64,000 nucleotides of DNA from CAYLNG01 sp964497855 (GCA_964497855.1 CAZCFM010000001.1:62001-126000), one strand, 5' to 3'; shown: positions 52,345 through 62,100, counted from the first letter of the stretch. The notes: generated from the sequence alone by a model not told the origin. Numbers and translations: made by a program.

Positions 52345-52351
52345 ACACCCC

Positions 52352-53164
52352 ATGAACCTTCCCTTTTGGAAAATGCACGGCGCCGGCAACGATTTTGTGC
52401 TGGTGGACGACCGCTCTCTTCATTTCCCCTGTAACGATGCCGCCACCGTGCGCCGCATCACCGCCCCCAAGTTCGGCGTCGGCGCCGAGGGACTGATCCT
52501 CATCCAGCCCTGCGACACCGCGGATTTCCGCATGCGCTTCTTCAATCCCGACGGCAACGAAGTCGAAATGTGTGGCAATGGCGCCCGCTGCGTCGCACGC
52601 CTCGCCAACGAAATCGGAGCCGCCCCGGCGAGCATGTCTTTCCAAACCGTGGCCGGCCTCATTTCCGCTGAGCGCATCGGCGACGACAACGTCCGCCTCA
52701 CCATGACCCCGCCAAAGGGCTGGATTCTCAACGGTGAGCTGGATCTGGACGGACAACCCACCCCGTTCCACTTCGTCAACAGCGGCGTCCCCCACGTGGT
52801 CATTGAGGTCCAGAACCTGGACCGCGTGGATATCCAACGCCTGGGCGCCCTGCTCCGCTACCACAGCCGCTTCCAGCCCGCCGGCACCAACGCAAACTTC
52901 ATCCAAGTCACCGGACCCGACTCCCTGCGCATCCGCACCTACGAACGCGGGGTGGAGGCCGAAACTCTCGCCTGCGGCACCGGCATCACCGCCGCCGGCC
53001 TGATTGCCGGAGCCCTCGGACGCGTCAAAACCCCCGTCAAGATCACCTGCGCCTCCGGAGATGTGCTGGAAGTCAGCTACCGCCCGCTTGCAGGCGGAGG
53101 GGCCGAAAACGTGACCCTCACCGGACCCGCCGTTCACGTCTTCCGCGGCGAAATGACGCTTTGA
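52352..53164 (+). CDS. dapF: Diaminopimelate epimerase
   Basis: A 270-residue enzyme that converts LL- to meso-diaminopimelate for lysine and peptidoglycan synthesis. Both catalytic cysteines are present: Cys74 in EMCGNGARC and Cys208 in LACGTGITAA. The N-terminal KMHGAGNDFVLVDD is typical. I start at 52352; a longer frame begins inside nhaA. It is the second gene of an nhaA-dapF pair. Confidence 0.95.
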   Translation: MNLPFWKMHGAGNDFVLVDDRSLHFPCNDAATVRRITAPKFGVGAEGLILIQPCDTADFRMRFFNPDGNEVEMCGNGARCVARLANEIGAAPASMSFQTVAGLISAERIGDDNVRLTMTPPKGWILNGELDLDGQPTPFHFVNSGVPHVVIEVQNLDRVDIQRLGALLRYHSRFQPAGTNANFIQVTGPDSLRIRTYERGVEAETLACGTGITAAGLIAGALGRVKTPVKITCASGDVLEVSYRPLAGGGAENVTLTGPAVHVFRGEMTL

Positions 53165-53180
53165 CGCAGTCGCGGGAGTT

Positions 53181-53618
53181 TCAGTCCCCAACCGGAGTCC
53201 GAAGTGTTTCCCACTCCCCCAAAGCGATGACGCGAAGGGGGACGTCCAGGGAGATCGAAGCCAATCGTCCGTCATTCGTGACGAACGCTGCGGCTTGGGT
53301 GTGAAGCGCAGAAGCCAACTGCATTGCATCGGGCGGCCGCAACATCGGATGAAGGGCGCGCAATCGTGCGAAGTGCCGGGCCACTGCAGGGGTAAAGGCG
53401 ATAACCTCGATGGAGGAAAACGCCTTTTCATACTCCCGCACCCGGTTTTCGTCCTTCATTCGAAATGGGTGCACCAGAATTTCCCCAAGAGACAGAGCGG
53501 AGGTCACCACCTCATGTCCTGAATCCATAACCCAGTTCGAGAAGGCAAGGGCTGTTTGCGTCTGTGGTCCGGCCTCCCAAAGATAAATGAAGAGATTGGT
53601 ATCCCAAAAAATTTTCAT
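53181..53618 (-). CDS. VapC-like PIN-domain toxin
   Basis: A 145-residue PIN-domain ribonuclease. The acidic site residues appear as Asp in IFWDTNLFIYLWE, Glu in LSLGEILVHP, Asp in RPPDAMQLASAL and Asp in VTNDGRL. VapC toxins cut structured RNA such as initiator tRNA or the sarcin-ricin loop; the target here is unknown. The ATG overlaps the antitoxin stop (ATGA), the standard toxin-antitoxin layout. Confidence 0.88.
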   Translation of the reverse strand: MKIFWDTNLFIYLWEAGPQTQTALAFSNWVMDSGHEVVTSALSLGEILVHPFRMKDENRVREYEKAFSSIEVIAFTPAVARHFARLRALHPMLRPPDAMQLASALHTQAAAFVTNDGRLASISLDVPLRVIALGEWETLRTPVGD

Positions 53619-53848
53619 TCCCACGCCGACCTTTCGGTTTCCACGTGACGGTCAGCATCCACAGTTTTCCAGTCATCCCGGCCCACGGCAACGAGGGCTT
53701 TCATGCCGTGAGGGACGCCCTCCACTCCCAACCCAATCTCGCGGCGCAAACCATTCAACATCAAAACCCGCAAGGTCGTGCGCCGATGCAAGGCCGTGCG
53801 TTTCGCTTCCAAAATCAGTTCATCCGGCAAATCAATGGTTGTTTTCAT
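53615..53848 (-). CDS. VapB-like antitoxin
   Basis: A 77-residue protein starting MKTTIDLPDELILEAKRTAL, a ribbon-helix-helix DNA-binding segment (MetJ/Arc type). Its C-terminal part should bind and neutralise the toxin encoded next. The start at 53848 gives the clean ribbon-helix-helix; a start at 53860 is also possible. It lies 37 bp after the phosphoesterase gene. Confidence 0.85.
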   Translation of the reverse strand: MKTTIDLPDELILEAKRTALHRRTTLRVLMLNGLRREIGLGVEGVPHGMKALVAVGRDDWKTVDADRHVETERSAWE

Positions 53849-53884
53849 AAGGGAACCCATATCACCATATTCCCATAAGTCAAT

Positions 53885-54925
53885 TTAAGAATTTTTCATT
53901 CCATGCTCAGCTCTCCCCTGCGTTTCCTGTGCATGGCGTCGACGCAAGGTGTGCACGGTGATCTCCGGCGGACAAAACCAGCGGCAGTCGATCGACGACG
54001 CTCCGATTCCGCGGCTGGTGTAGCCCTGCATTCCCTGCCAGGTCCAGGCCCCGCGAATCATCTTTCGCGGCGTGTTGTGGAGGTGCGCCAAGACCGGAAT
54101 GCCTCCGGGAAGACAGAGCTGCCCGCCATGCGTGTGCCCGGACAACATCAGGTCAAACTCGCAGAACGCGGCCTCGGCATAGGCTTCCGGCGAATGTGAC
54201 AACAGAATAGACGTCTCCGCCTTGTTCAGCTCCTCCAAGAACGGCCCGAAATCCTGGGTTTTATAGTGGTGGGCGTCGTCGATTCCCGCCAGCAGAATCC
54301 GCTGCCCCCCGCGCTCCAGCCAGACGGCCTCGTTCAGCAGTCCCTGAATGCCCATGCGCGGAAATTCGAGCATGATTTCAATATTGTCGTGGTTTCCCAA
54401 CACCGCGTACACCTCCGGACCCAGCAGCGGACGACAACGCTCCAGACAACGCATCGATTCGTCGTAGGGTCCGGTCGTCTCCCCCCGGTAGTCCCCCGTC
54501 AGCACGCAAAGGTCAAACGCCAACCCTTCGAGCCACTGCGGCAACAGCTCGGGCATTTCGGGCGTGAAATCAAAATGAAAATCACTGAGCTGCAGGATGC
54601 GGTAGCCGTCGAAAGCCTCCGGCAATTCTGGCAAAAAAATCTCCCGCTCCACGCGTTGGGGTCGGCGCGCCAGACGCCGCGCGGCCTCCAATTGGCCAAT
54701 CAAAAACAGTCCCGTGCGGATCCCGGATCGAAACACCTGACGTCCATGACGGTACAGGGGGTGGGCAGCATGACGCTCCAGTTTGTCGTAAATCACAAGT
54801 TGGCGCTCCAAGCGCCGCCGCAGAAGATCCTTTCCCACCCGTGCGGCTAATCGATCATAATCCACTTGCTGATAATGCGAGTGACGTCGAATACGCTGGA
54901 TGCACAATTCGTCATTTTCGCTCAT
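53885..54925 (-). CDS. Calcineurin-like metallophosphoesterase
   Basis: A 346-residue protein. The metal-binding motifs are complete and in order: LSDFHFD, LTGDYRG, LGNHDN, LSHSPE and SGHTHGGQL. The set resembles the YaeI/LpxG-like phosphoesterases, some of which act on UDP-diacylglucosamine or similar phosphodiesters. An N-terminal helical part (residues 1-105) precedes the catalytic domain and may dock to the membrane. It lies 9 bp after fmt. Confidence 0.88.
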   Translation of the reverse strand: MSENDELCIQRIRRHSHYQQVDYDRLAARVGKDLLRRRLERQLVIYDKLERHAAHPLYRHGRQVFRSGIRTGLFLIGQLEAARRLARRPQRVEREIFLPELPEAFDGYRILQLSDFHFDFTPEMPELLPQWLEGLAFDLCVLTGDYRGETTGPYDESMRCLERCRPLLGPEVYAVLGNHDNIEIMLEFPRMGIQGLLNEAVWLERGGQRILLAGIDDAHHYKTQDFGPFLEELNKAETSILLSHSPEAYAEAAFCEFDLMLSGHTHGGQLCLPGGIPVLAHLHNTPRKMIRGAWTWQGMQGYTSRGIGASSIDCRWFCPPEITVHTLRRRHAQETQGRAEHGMKNS

Positions 54926-54934
54926 TGCGTAATG

Positions 54935-55879
54935 CTACGCCTCTTCGACGGTTTTTGGCAAGCGCAGACCGGGCATAAATCGATATCCGTGCAAAAAATC
55001 GCTTCCACTCATCGGCTTTTTGCCGGGCGGCTGGACTTCCAAAAGGCAAAGAGAGCCCTCCCCCGCTGTCACCAGCGGTCCATCCGGCAGAGCGGTGATC
55101 ACCGTCCCGGGTGTACCACCGACTTTTTCGGCACGGGCGCGCAGGATTTTGACATTTCCCACGCCCGGCAGACTGAAAAACACCCCCGGCCAGGGATCGT
55201 AGGCGCGCACGGCATTGGCGAGTTCCACCGCGCGCCGGTTCCAGTCCACCGCCCCGTCGCCTTTTTCGAGTTTGCGGCACTCCGTCGCCAGCGCGTCGTC
55301 CTGCGGTGTCCACTGCGCCGAGTCCTCGCGGATCAGACGCAGGGCATCGAGAATCACGTCGGCGGAGAGATCGGCCACACGCTCCCCGAGGCTGCGGCAG
55401 CTGTCGTCGGGATGAATGACAAAGTCGCGCTGGAGCAGCAGATCGCCCGCGTCCATGCGTTCGCTCACCCGCAACACGCTGAGGGCGCTGCGGTCGAGCC
55501 CGTCGGCCAACGCACTCTGAATCGGACTCGCGCCCCGGTAACATGGCAATCGTGACGGATGCAGATTGATGCTGCCCTGGGTCGGCAAGGCGAAAATAGA
55601 TTTGGGCAGGTATTGGCCATAGGCGAACACCACGGCCAGCGAGGGACGCAGCGCCATCAGCTCGGCTTTGGCGTCGCCGATTTTTTCGGGGTCGATCACC
55701 CGAAGTCCCAGCTCCTGCGCACAGAGTTTCACAGGCGAGGCGGTCATCATGCGTTTTCGACCGCTGGGACGGTCCGGCTGCGTGCAGACAGCGGCAACGC
55801 GGTAGCTGCGGGCGATGGCCTGCAGGGCGGGCACCGCAATGGCGGCGGTACCAAAATAAATGAGCGGTTCGATCTCCAT
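54935..55879 (-). CDS. fmt: Methionyl-tRNA formyltransferase
   Basis: A 314-residue enzyme that formylates initiator Met-tRNA. The catalytic triad is Asn105, His107 (SINLHPSRLPCYRGASPI) and Asp143 (ERMDAGD). The C-terminal OB-like domain is present. The ATG overlaps the truA stop (TAATG). Length matches the family. Confidence 0.95.
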   Translation of the reverse strand: MEIEPLIYFGTAAIAVPALQAIARSYRVAAVCTQPDRPSGRKRMMTASPVKLCAQELGLRVIDPEKIGDAKAELMALRPSLAVVFAYGQYLPKSIFALPTQGSINLHPSRLPCYRGASPIQSALADGLDRSALSVLRVSERMDAGDLLLQRDFVIHPDDSCRSLGERVADLSADVILDALRLIREDSAQWTPQDDALATECRKLEKGDGAVDWNRRAVELANAVRAYDPWPGVFFSLPGVGNVKILRARAEKVGGTPGTVITALPDGPLVTAGEGSLCLLEVQPPGKKPMSGSDFLHGYRFMPGLRLPKTVEEA

Positions 55880-56649
55880 TAGTCCTCCTTATACATCACG
55901 CGCCACAGGAACAAGCCCTGAGGCGGAAGCGTGGGGGCACGATGGTCCCGCAGCGGTTGGTCCAACATGCGATGCAAATCGGCGGCGGACAATTCGCCCC
56001 GTCCTGCCCGCAGCAAAGCGCCCGTGAGTTGGCGCACCATTTTGTAGAGAAAACCGTCCGCCTCCACCCTCAGGCAAAATTCAGGGCCATCCACCTGCCA
56101 CTCGAGACGCCGCAGGGTTCGCACCGTGCTCGTTTCCGGAAAACCCCGGTTGGCCGAAAAGGATTTAAAATCGTGTGTGCCCAGCAGAACTTCCCCCGCC
56201 TCCCGCAGGGCCTCAAGGGACAAGGGCTGACGCAGGTGCAAACGTGTTCGCCGCAGTTCCGGCGGCAGGACAGGGGCGTTGTACACAAAGTAGCGGTACT
56301 CTTTGCCGACTGCATCAAAACGCGCGTGAAAATCCGGGGCCACGGCTTTGGCCTCCACTATCCGGATGTCCGGCGGCAAGGTGCCATTCAGGGCGTGGGC
56401 CCATTTGTCCGGCGGAAAACCGGGTCGCGGTGAATCCACATGGAACACCTGTCCCCGCGCGTGTACGCCCGCATCCGTGCGGCCACTGCCATGCACCCGC
56501 GCAAAAACCCCGTCCGCAATCCGGCTCATCGACGTCTCAATTTCCCCCTGCACCGTCCGCAGGCCAGGCTGTCCTTGCCAGCCCTGGAAATCCGTGCCAT
56601 CGTAGGCCACCGTGAAGGCCATGCGGGGAGAAGGAAGGGGATCGCTCAT
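55879..56649 (-). CDS. truA: tRNA pseudouridine(38-40) synthase
   Basis: A 256-residue enzyme that makes pseudouridine in the tRNA anticodon stem. The catalytic aspartate is Asp59 in GSGRTDAGVHA; the C-terminal FLYKMVRQLTGALL is typical. I start at 56649 because GGGAGGGG stands upstream and the fold begins with RMAFTVAYDGTDFQGW. It heads the truA-fmt-phosphoesterase-vapBC group. Repeat copy 1 of the REP element lies just upstream. Confidence 0.95.
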   Translation of the reverse strand: MSDPLPSPRMAFTVAYDGTDFQGWQGQPGLRTVQGEIETSMSRIADGVFARVHGSGRTDAGVHARGQVFHVDSPRPGFPPDKWAHALNGTLPPDIRIVEAKAVAPDFHARFDAVGKEYRYFVYNAPVLPPELRRTRLHLRQPLSLEALREAGEVLLGTHDFKSFSANRGFPETSTVRTLRRLEWQVDGPEFCLRVEADGFLYKMVRQLTGALLRAGRGELSAADLHRMLDQPLRDHRAPTLPPQGLFLWRVMYKED

Positions 56650-56737
56650 TGGCCCCTCCCTACCCAAGTAGCCATCGGTTTTCCATTCAATTCCGTCATG
56701 CGCTTTGCGCCGGAAAGAGCGAACGAGGGGAAGACCT

Positions 56738-56968
56738 TTCACCCCGCAGCAAGCTGCGGGGGCTCATTTTTTTCAGAGATAAACAGGTGGTCGTTGATGG
56801 AAAACCTGCGTAGGGCGTGGGGCAAGCCCAGCCCTTTGCCAGGGCCGCCGTGGCCGGGCTTGCCCCGCGCCGCGCGGAAGTTTTCCGAAAACGGATGTCC
56901 TTAACGTTATTTCAAGAGCCCCCACAGCTCGTCTGTGGGGTGAAGGGTCTTCCTTCACAACGCCTCGT
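56738..56968. repeat. REPIN-like repeat, copy 1
   Basis: A 231-base element bounded by inverted REP-type hairpins. The left hairpin is CCCCGCAGC-AA-GCTGCGGGG (56742-56761), and the right one is CCCCACAG-CTCGT-CTGTGGGG (56920-56940). The flanks TTCACCCC and GGGGTGAAGG are inverted copies of each other. A central stem pairs GGGGCAAGCCC (56819-56829) with GGGCTTGCCCC (56856-56866). Its last part contains the final codons of the transposase gene. The 3' 124 bases are identical in copy 2. Confidence 0.85.
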
Positions 56969-57731
56969 TCCACTTCATCACCGCCTGCAATCGATAGGGT
57001 CCAACCGTGCCGACATATCCTCCAGCCTGCCACAACGCCGTCCGACTCAAGACACGCCCGCTGGAGTCTTTGATCGTGTCCAGCACCCTCTGAGCACTTA
57101 CGCGAGGCCCCCCACGCACAAGAAGGTGCATGTGATCGGGCATCAGACTCAACTCATAGAGCACAAGCTGATTGTCCGATGAGCAGGCGATCCCCTCTGG
57201 AAGTGCCTCCGCAAGTTGCTCCGGCTCCTGCCACCCCCACCTGCGGCACCGGGCCTCCGACACCACAATCACATGATAGAACAAATCGTAGTTGGTTCGT
57301 TCGCCTGTGCGCGGGTCCTGTTGATCCTTCAGGGTGTATTGAAGCTGGTGGTAGCGTTTGCGGCACAGAGGATCGGCGAAATCACCGCTCACTGCCTGAC
57401 TGTGTATGTAGTGGGAGACTTCTTCTTTAAGGTTTCGCCCGAGGCTGCGCAGGAAAAAATTCGCCGTAAAACCCGCAAAACCAGACAGGGGCTTCATCGC
57501 GTGCTGCCATCGGCCCTTTATGCGCTGGGCCATGAACGAAGGCGGACATTGTTCGGAACAATCAAACACAAGTTGCACTTGTCCGCCGTTCTGCCTCCAG
57601 GACAGGGGCGTGAAACCATCCTCACGCCAAGACGCGAGCAGTTCGGGGGTCGGTTTGATGCACGGGGAATCGATCGAGGCGTTCTTCATCCATCCTGTCC
57701 ATGCAAAATGAAGTTTGTGCAGACCACTCAT
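56955..57731 (-). CDS. REP-associated tyrosine transposase (RAYT)
   Basis: A 258-residue single-strand DNA transposase of the Y1/TnpA_REP type. The His-hydrophobic-His metal motif is DHMHLLV (in LMPDHMHLLVRGG), and YDLFYHVIVV is the strand before it. The catalytic tyrosine cannot be fixed; YVGTVGPY near the C-terminus is a candidate. The N-terminal 110 residues are an extension I do not recognise. I use the ATG at 57731; a TTG at 57794 inside repeat copy 2 would extend it. It is flanked by two REPIN-like repeats, as expected for a RAYT that acts on them. Position between truA and a hydrolase gene suggests insertion. Confidence 0.82.
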   Translation of the reverse strand: MSGLHKLHFAWTGWMKNASIDSPCIKPTPELLASWREDGFTPLSWRQNGGQVQLVFDCSEQCPPSFMAQRIKGRWQHAMKPLSGFAGFTANFFLRSLGRNLKEEVSHYIHSQAVSGDFADPLCRKRYHQLQYTLKDQQDPRTGERTNYDLFYHVIVVSEARCRRWGWQEPEQLAEALPEGIACSSDNQLVLYELSLMPDHMHLLVRGGPRVSAQRVLDTIKDSSGRVLSRTALWQAGGYVGTVGPYRLQAVMKWNEAL

Positions 57732-57779
57732 GTGTATACTAAAACGAAACGAGTGAAAGATGTAAAGATCGAAAGACCC

Positions 57780-58138
57780 TTCACCCCGCAGCAAGCTGCG
57801 GGGGCTCTATTTTCTTATGGGGAACAGGATCCGTTGACGGAAAACCTGCGCCGGGCGTGGGGCAAGCCCAGCCCTTTGCCTGGGCTGTCCCTTGCAAAAT
57901 GCGTTCGCCGTCCGTGCCAGCGTATGGCCCCAGGCGCGATTCGGCGACCAGGGCACCGCAGCTTTGCTGTCTGTGCCAGCGACTGTCCCCAGGCGCGATT
58001 CGGCGACCAGGGCACCGCCGTGGCCGGGCTTGCCCCGCGCCGCGCGGAAGTTTTCCGAAAACGGATGTCCTTAACGTTATTTCAAGAGCCCCCACAGCTC
58101 GTCTGTGGGGTGAAGGGTCTTCCTTCACAACGCCTCGT
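57780..58138. repeat. REPIN-like repeat, copy 2 (with internal tandem duplication)
   Basis: A 359-base copy of the element at 56738-56968. Its left hairpin is at 57784-57803 and its right hairpin at 58090-58110. It is longer because of inserted sequence (about 57890-58010) containing a 59-bp direct repeat; GTGCCAGCG occurs at 57914 and 57973, each followed by CCCCAGGCGCGATTCGGCGA. The right 124 bases match copy 1 base for base. Just beyond, the minus strand reads LSVEMKGDEAL before the same stop, similar to the transposase end LQAVMKWNEAL. Confidence 0.85.
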
Positions 58139-58198
58139 CCCCTTTCATCTCCACAGACAGCAGCAAAACGCCCTAACAACAAAACGAATTTTTCTATA

Positions 58199-58227
58199 TT
58201 GACAATTAAATTGTCATGACACATACT
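58199..58227 (+). promoter_or_regulatory. Promoter and palindrome before the lipoprotein hydrolase gene
   Basis: TTGACA (58199-58204), a 17-base spacer and CATACT (58222-58227). A 17-bp palindrome, TGACAATT-A-AATTGTCA (58200-58216), covers the -35. The predicted transcription start falls on the ATG at 58234. Confidence 0.5.
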
Positions 58228-58233
58228 GGCGAC

Positions 58234-59142
58234 ATGAAACCCAAAACCCGTCGTATTGTTCACTGGTGTGTTGCGCTCCCTGCCCTGCTGGGAGGTAGTT
58301 CCTGTGCGGTGTTTTCCCTTCGCATGAAATCCTGGGAGAAGCAGGTGACGCGGACGCCGGAAGGCGTGCTCGATTTCGCCCAGCCTTTTTCAGTTGGCGA
58401 AGGAGACGTCGGTCTCCTGCTGGTGCATGGCTTTGGCGACGGCCCCCACGTCTGGGAACCGCTTGCCTCCGCCCTCAGTGAAGAAGGCTACCATGTGCGG
58501 GCGCTGCGACTGCCCGCATGGGGAGAACCTGCCTCGGTCAAACAGTCCGTCACCCTCGCCGATTGGGAAGAACACATCCAGGCGGAAGCCGAAGCCCTGC
58601 GGGCAACCTGCTCCCGCGTTGTCGTGCTGGCTCACTCCATGGGCGGCTGCCTCAGCACCGTGCTCGCGCAGTCGGGACGCCTTCCCGCCGACGCCCTGAT
58701 CCTCTACGCGCCGATGTTCGAAGTCTCCAGCGCCCGCAGTCCCCTTCTCCCCACCGCCACGTGGCAGCGCCTCGGACACAACATTCTGCCTGAGCACACG
58801 ATCATCGAAAGTCTTTTTCCCGACCATTCCCGCCGCGGCCACGCACGTCCCCGCACCCGGCGCGACCCCTTTGTTCCCGCCCGGATTTACGATTTGCTCT
58901 TCGAAGAAATGTCACTCTTGTATGCGCAACCCGCTGTGCTTCCCCTGCCCCTCCGCCTCGTGCTGCCCGGCGAAGACCACGTCGTCCACTCGCCCCGTGC
59001 GCAGGCATGGTTCGAGGCCCTGCAAGCCCCCGTCAAAACACTCTTCATCGACGAAGGCGCCGGCCACGTGCTTCCGCTGGACCTGGACGCCCGGGCCGAA
59101 GCGGATAGAATTAAAATATGGCTGAATGAAATTGGGATTTGA
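58234..59142 (+). CDS. Lipoprotein alpha/beta hydrolase (serine esterase/lipase-like)
   Basis: A 302-residue enzyme. The N-terminal signal ends in LLGGSSC, a good lipobox. The hydrolase fold shows LLVHGFGDGPHVW (oxyanion loop), the nucleophile LAHSMGGC, an acid in LPGEDHVV and the histidine in GAGHVLP. It resembles Est30/monoacylglycerol-lipase-type carboxylesterases. The start at 58234 fits the lipoprotein signal and the promoter. It probably sits in the envelope and acts on lipid or ester substrates. aas follows 35 bp downstream, which supports a role in lipid turnover. Confidence 0.85.
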   Translation: MKPKTRRIVHWCVALPALLGGSSCAVFSLRMKSWEKQVTRTPEGVLDFAQPFSVGEGDVGLLLVHGFGDGPHVWEPLASALSEEGYHVRALRLPAWGEPASVKQSVTLADWEEHIQAEAEALRATCSRVVVLAHSMGGCLSTVLAQSGRLPADALILYAPMFEVSSARSPLLPTATWQRLGHNILPEHTIIESLFPDHSRRGHARPRTRRDPFVPARIYDLLFEEMSLLYAQPAVLPLPLRLVLPGEDHVVHSPRAQAWFEALQAPVKTLFIDEGAGHVLPLDLDARAEADRIKIWLNEIGI

Positions 59143-59177
59143 TATTTCTCTTTTAACATCCGAAAGTCTGGCCAACT

Positions 59178-62100
59178 ATGAAATCCTCTCCCTCCTCTTT
59201 GCGCACTTTTCACTGGCACAACGCCTCCCAGTTCGGCGGGGCCTTGAACGACAACCTCTTCAAGCTGCTCGTCATCTACGGCATGGTCACCGCCTGGCCA
59301 ACCCGCAGTTCGGAAAGCAGCAACGCGATTGTCGGCGCCGTGTTCGCGATCCCTTTCCTCTTTTTCATCGGTGCCGCTGGCGTGTTGGCCGACCGGGTGC
59401 GCAAACACCAGATCGTGCGCGGCATCAAACTGATGGAGATCGGCGTGATGGCCTTCGGCACCGTCGCCCTGTACCTCAACAACGCCTGGATGATGCTCGC
59501 GGGAATGTTCCTGATGTCCCTCCAAAGCGCGCTGTTCTCGCCGACCAAATTCGGCATCGTGCCCGAGCTGGTGGGACGTGAAAACATCTCCCGAGCCAAC
59601 AGCTTCATGTCCGCCGCCTCCTATCTGGCCATGATCTGCGGCACGGTCCTGGCACCCCGTTTCCAGTCCTGGTTCGGCCCCTGGGTCGGTCTCAGCTGTG
59701 TCGGCATCGCCTTCCTTGGTTGGGTGGCTGCTGTACGCATCGCGCCCGTGCCCCTCGCCGGCGGACAGCGCAAAGCGAGCGTCTTTTTCCTGAGCGACAT
59801 CCTCCGCACGCTGCGGGAGGTTCACCGCGACGGCTTCCTCGCCCTGGCCGTCTGGTCTTCGGCCTATTTCCTGATGATTGCCGCCTTTGTGCAGCTCAAC
59901 CTGCTGACCTACGGCGTGGAACACTTGGGACTGGCCAATCAGGAAAAAGCGACGGACCTCTTCCTCATGGTCGCAATGGGCATCGGCCTCGGATCACTCG
60001 TCGGCGGTAAAGTCAGCCGCCGCGGCATCGAGTTTGGCATCGTGCCCATTGGCTCCGCCCTGCTCGCGCTGAGTTGCGCCGGACTCTGGATCTTGCCACA
60101 GGGGGCGCTGTTTCCCGCCTACTTCCTCTGCCTGACCATGGGCTTTGGCGCCGGACTCTTTATTCTCCCCGTGCAGTCCTTCCTGCAATTCCGCTCCCCG
60201 CCCGACAAAATGGGCGAAATCATCGCCGCCTCCGGATGGCTGAGCTGGCTCGGCGTCCTGCTCGCCGCCGGACTGCTCTACCTCTGCTCCAGCGTCCTCC
60301 ACCTCAGCGCCGCCGAAAGTTTCCTCGCCCTCAGCGTGCTCGTCGCCGCCCTTGCGATCGCCTCCTTCGTCGCCCTGCCCGACTTCTTCGTGCGCTTCGT
60401 GGTAATGGCCCTCACGCGCTGCTTCTACCGACTCCGCGCCTCGGGCATCGAACACCTGCCCGCCCAAGGTCCGGCCCTGCTGGTCTGCAACCACGTCAGC
60501 CTGATGGACGCCATCTGGATCACCGCCATCCAGCAGCGCCGCATCCGCTTCGTGATGTCGCGCCACTACATCGAACAGTGTTCGCCCTGGATGCAGCGCC
60601 TGCTCAAACTCGGCGGCGTGATTCCGATCCAGGAAAACGACTCGCCCAAGGCCATTCTGAAGTCGCTGCTGGAGGCCCGCCGCGTGCTCGAGGAAGGTTA
60701 CCTGGTCGCCATATTCCCCGAAGGCCATCTCTCGCGCACCGGCCACATGCTGCCTTTCAAACCGGGCTTCGAACGCATCGTCAAGGGCACCGACGCCCCG
60801 GTCATCCCGATGTACATCGAAGGCGGCTACGGCTCCCGCGCCAGCTACGCCCACGGCCCGGCCCGCCTGCTCCACCCCGACGATTTCCGCCGCCAAATCA
60901 CCGTCGCCATCGGCGCTCCCCTCCCCAACGAAAGCAAAACCAGCGACGTGCACGACGCGGTCATGAACCTCGCCGCGAGTGCCACCGACGCCTACGCGCC
61001 GGTCCGCGGCTCCGCCGGACGCTGCTTTATCCGCGCCGCCCGCGCCCACTGGTCCACAATGGCCATCGCCGACTCCTCCGGCAAACAGCTTAGCTACGGA
61101 CGAACCCTCACCGCCGCCATGCTCCTGCGCAAACGCCTTCGCAAAGATCTGGCCGGCGATCCGGAAGAGATCGGCGTGTTGCTGCCACCCTCCGTTGGCG
61201 GTGCGCTCGTCAACCTCGCCCTCGCCATGGATTTCCGCGTCGCCGTGAACCTTAACTACACGGCCTCTCCCGCCGCCCTCAAATCGGCCATGGACCAGGC
61301 CGGACTCCGCACCCTCATCACCTCGCGCAAAGTCCGCGAAAAACTGCCCGACCTTCCCGTGCCCGAACGCGTGCTCTACGCGGAGGACCTGGCCGGCGGC
61401 TTCTCCGGATTCCTCAAACTCCGCGCCCTGCTCGCCGCCCGCTTCTGGCCCGCCCCCGGACTGGTCTGCGACCGCCTCTGGCGTCCCGAAGACCCGCTCA
61501 CAATCCTCTTCAGCAGTGGCTCCACCGCCGAGCCCAAAGGCGTGATGCTCAGCCACCACAACATCCTTTCCAACATCGACGGCTTCAGCGTCGTCGCCCG
61601 CGCGCAGTCCGACGACGTGGTCTGCGGCGTTCTGCCCCTCTTCCACTCCATGGGCTACACCACAACGCTCTGGTTCCCGCTCACCCGCGGCCTCGGCGTC
61701 GTCTACCACCATCATCCGCTCGAAACCGACGCCATCGGACGCATCGCCCTGGAGCACCGCGCCACGATTCTGGTCGGCACGCCGACATTTCTCATGGCCT
61801 GGGTGCGCAAGATCGATCCGGAAGCCTTCGCCAAACTGCGCTGGGTCTGCGTCGGCGCGGAAAGACTCCGTCCCAAACTCGCCGACATGTTCGAGAAACG
61901 TTACGGCGTACGCCCGCTGGAGGGCTACGGCGCCACCGAGTGTTCGCCCGTCATCGCCGTCAACGTGCCCGACGTGGAGATCGACGGCATGAAGCAGACC
62001 GGCCAGCGCGAAGGCACGGTGGGCCGTCCGCTTCCCAACCTGCTCACCCGCATCGTCGATCCCGACACGCTGGAGGATGTCGCGCCGGGCACTCCGGGTC

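Noticed and set aside
56738..58138. Insertion sequence with terminal inverted repeats and target duplication
   Set aside because: The flanking copies are direct repeats of a complex palindromic element and the gene is RAYT-like, so a REPIN system fits better than a DDE insertion sequence.
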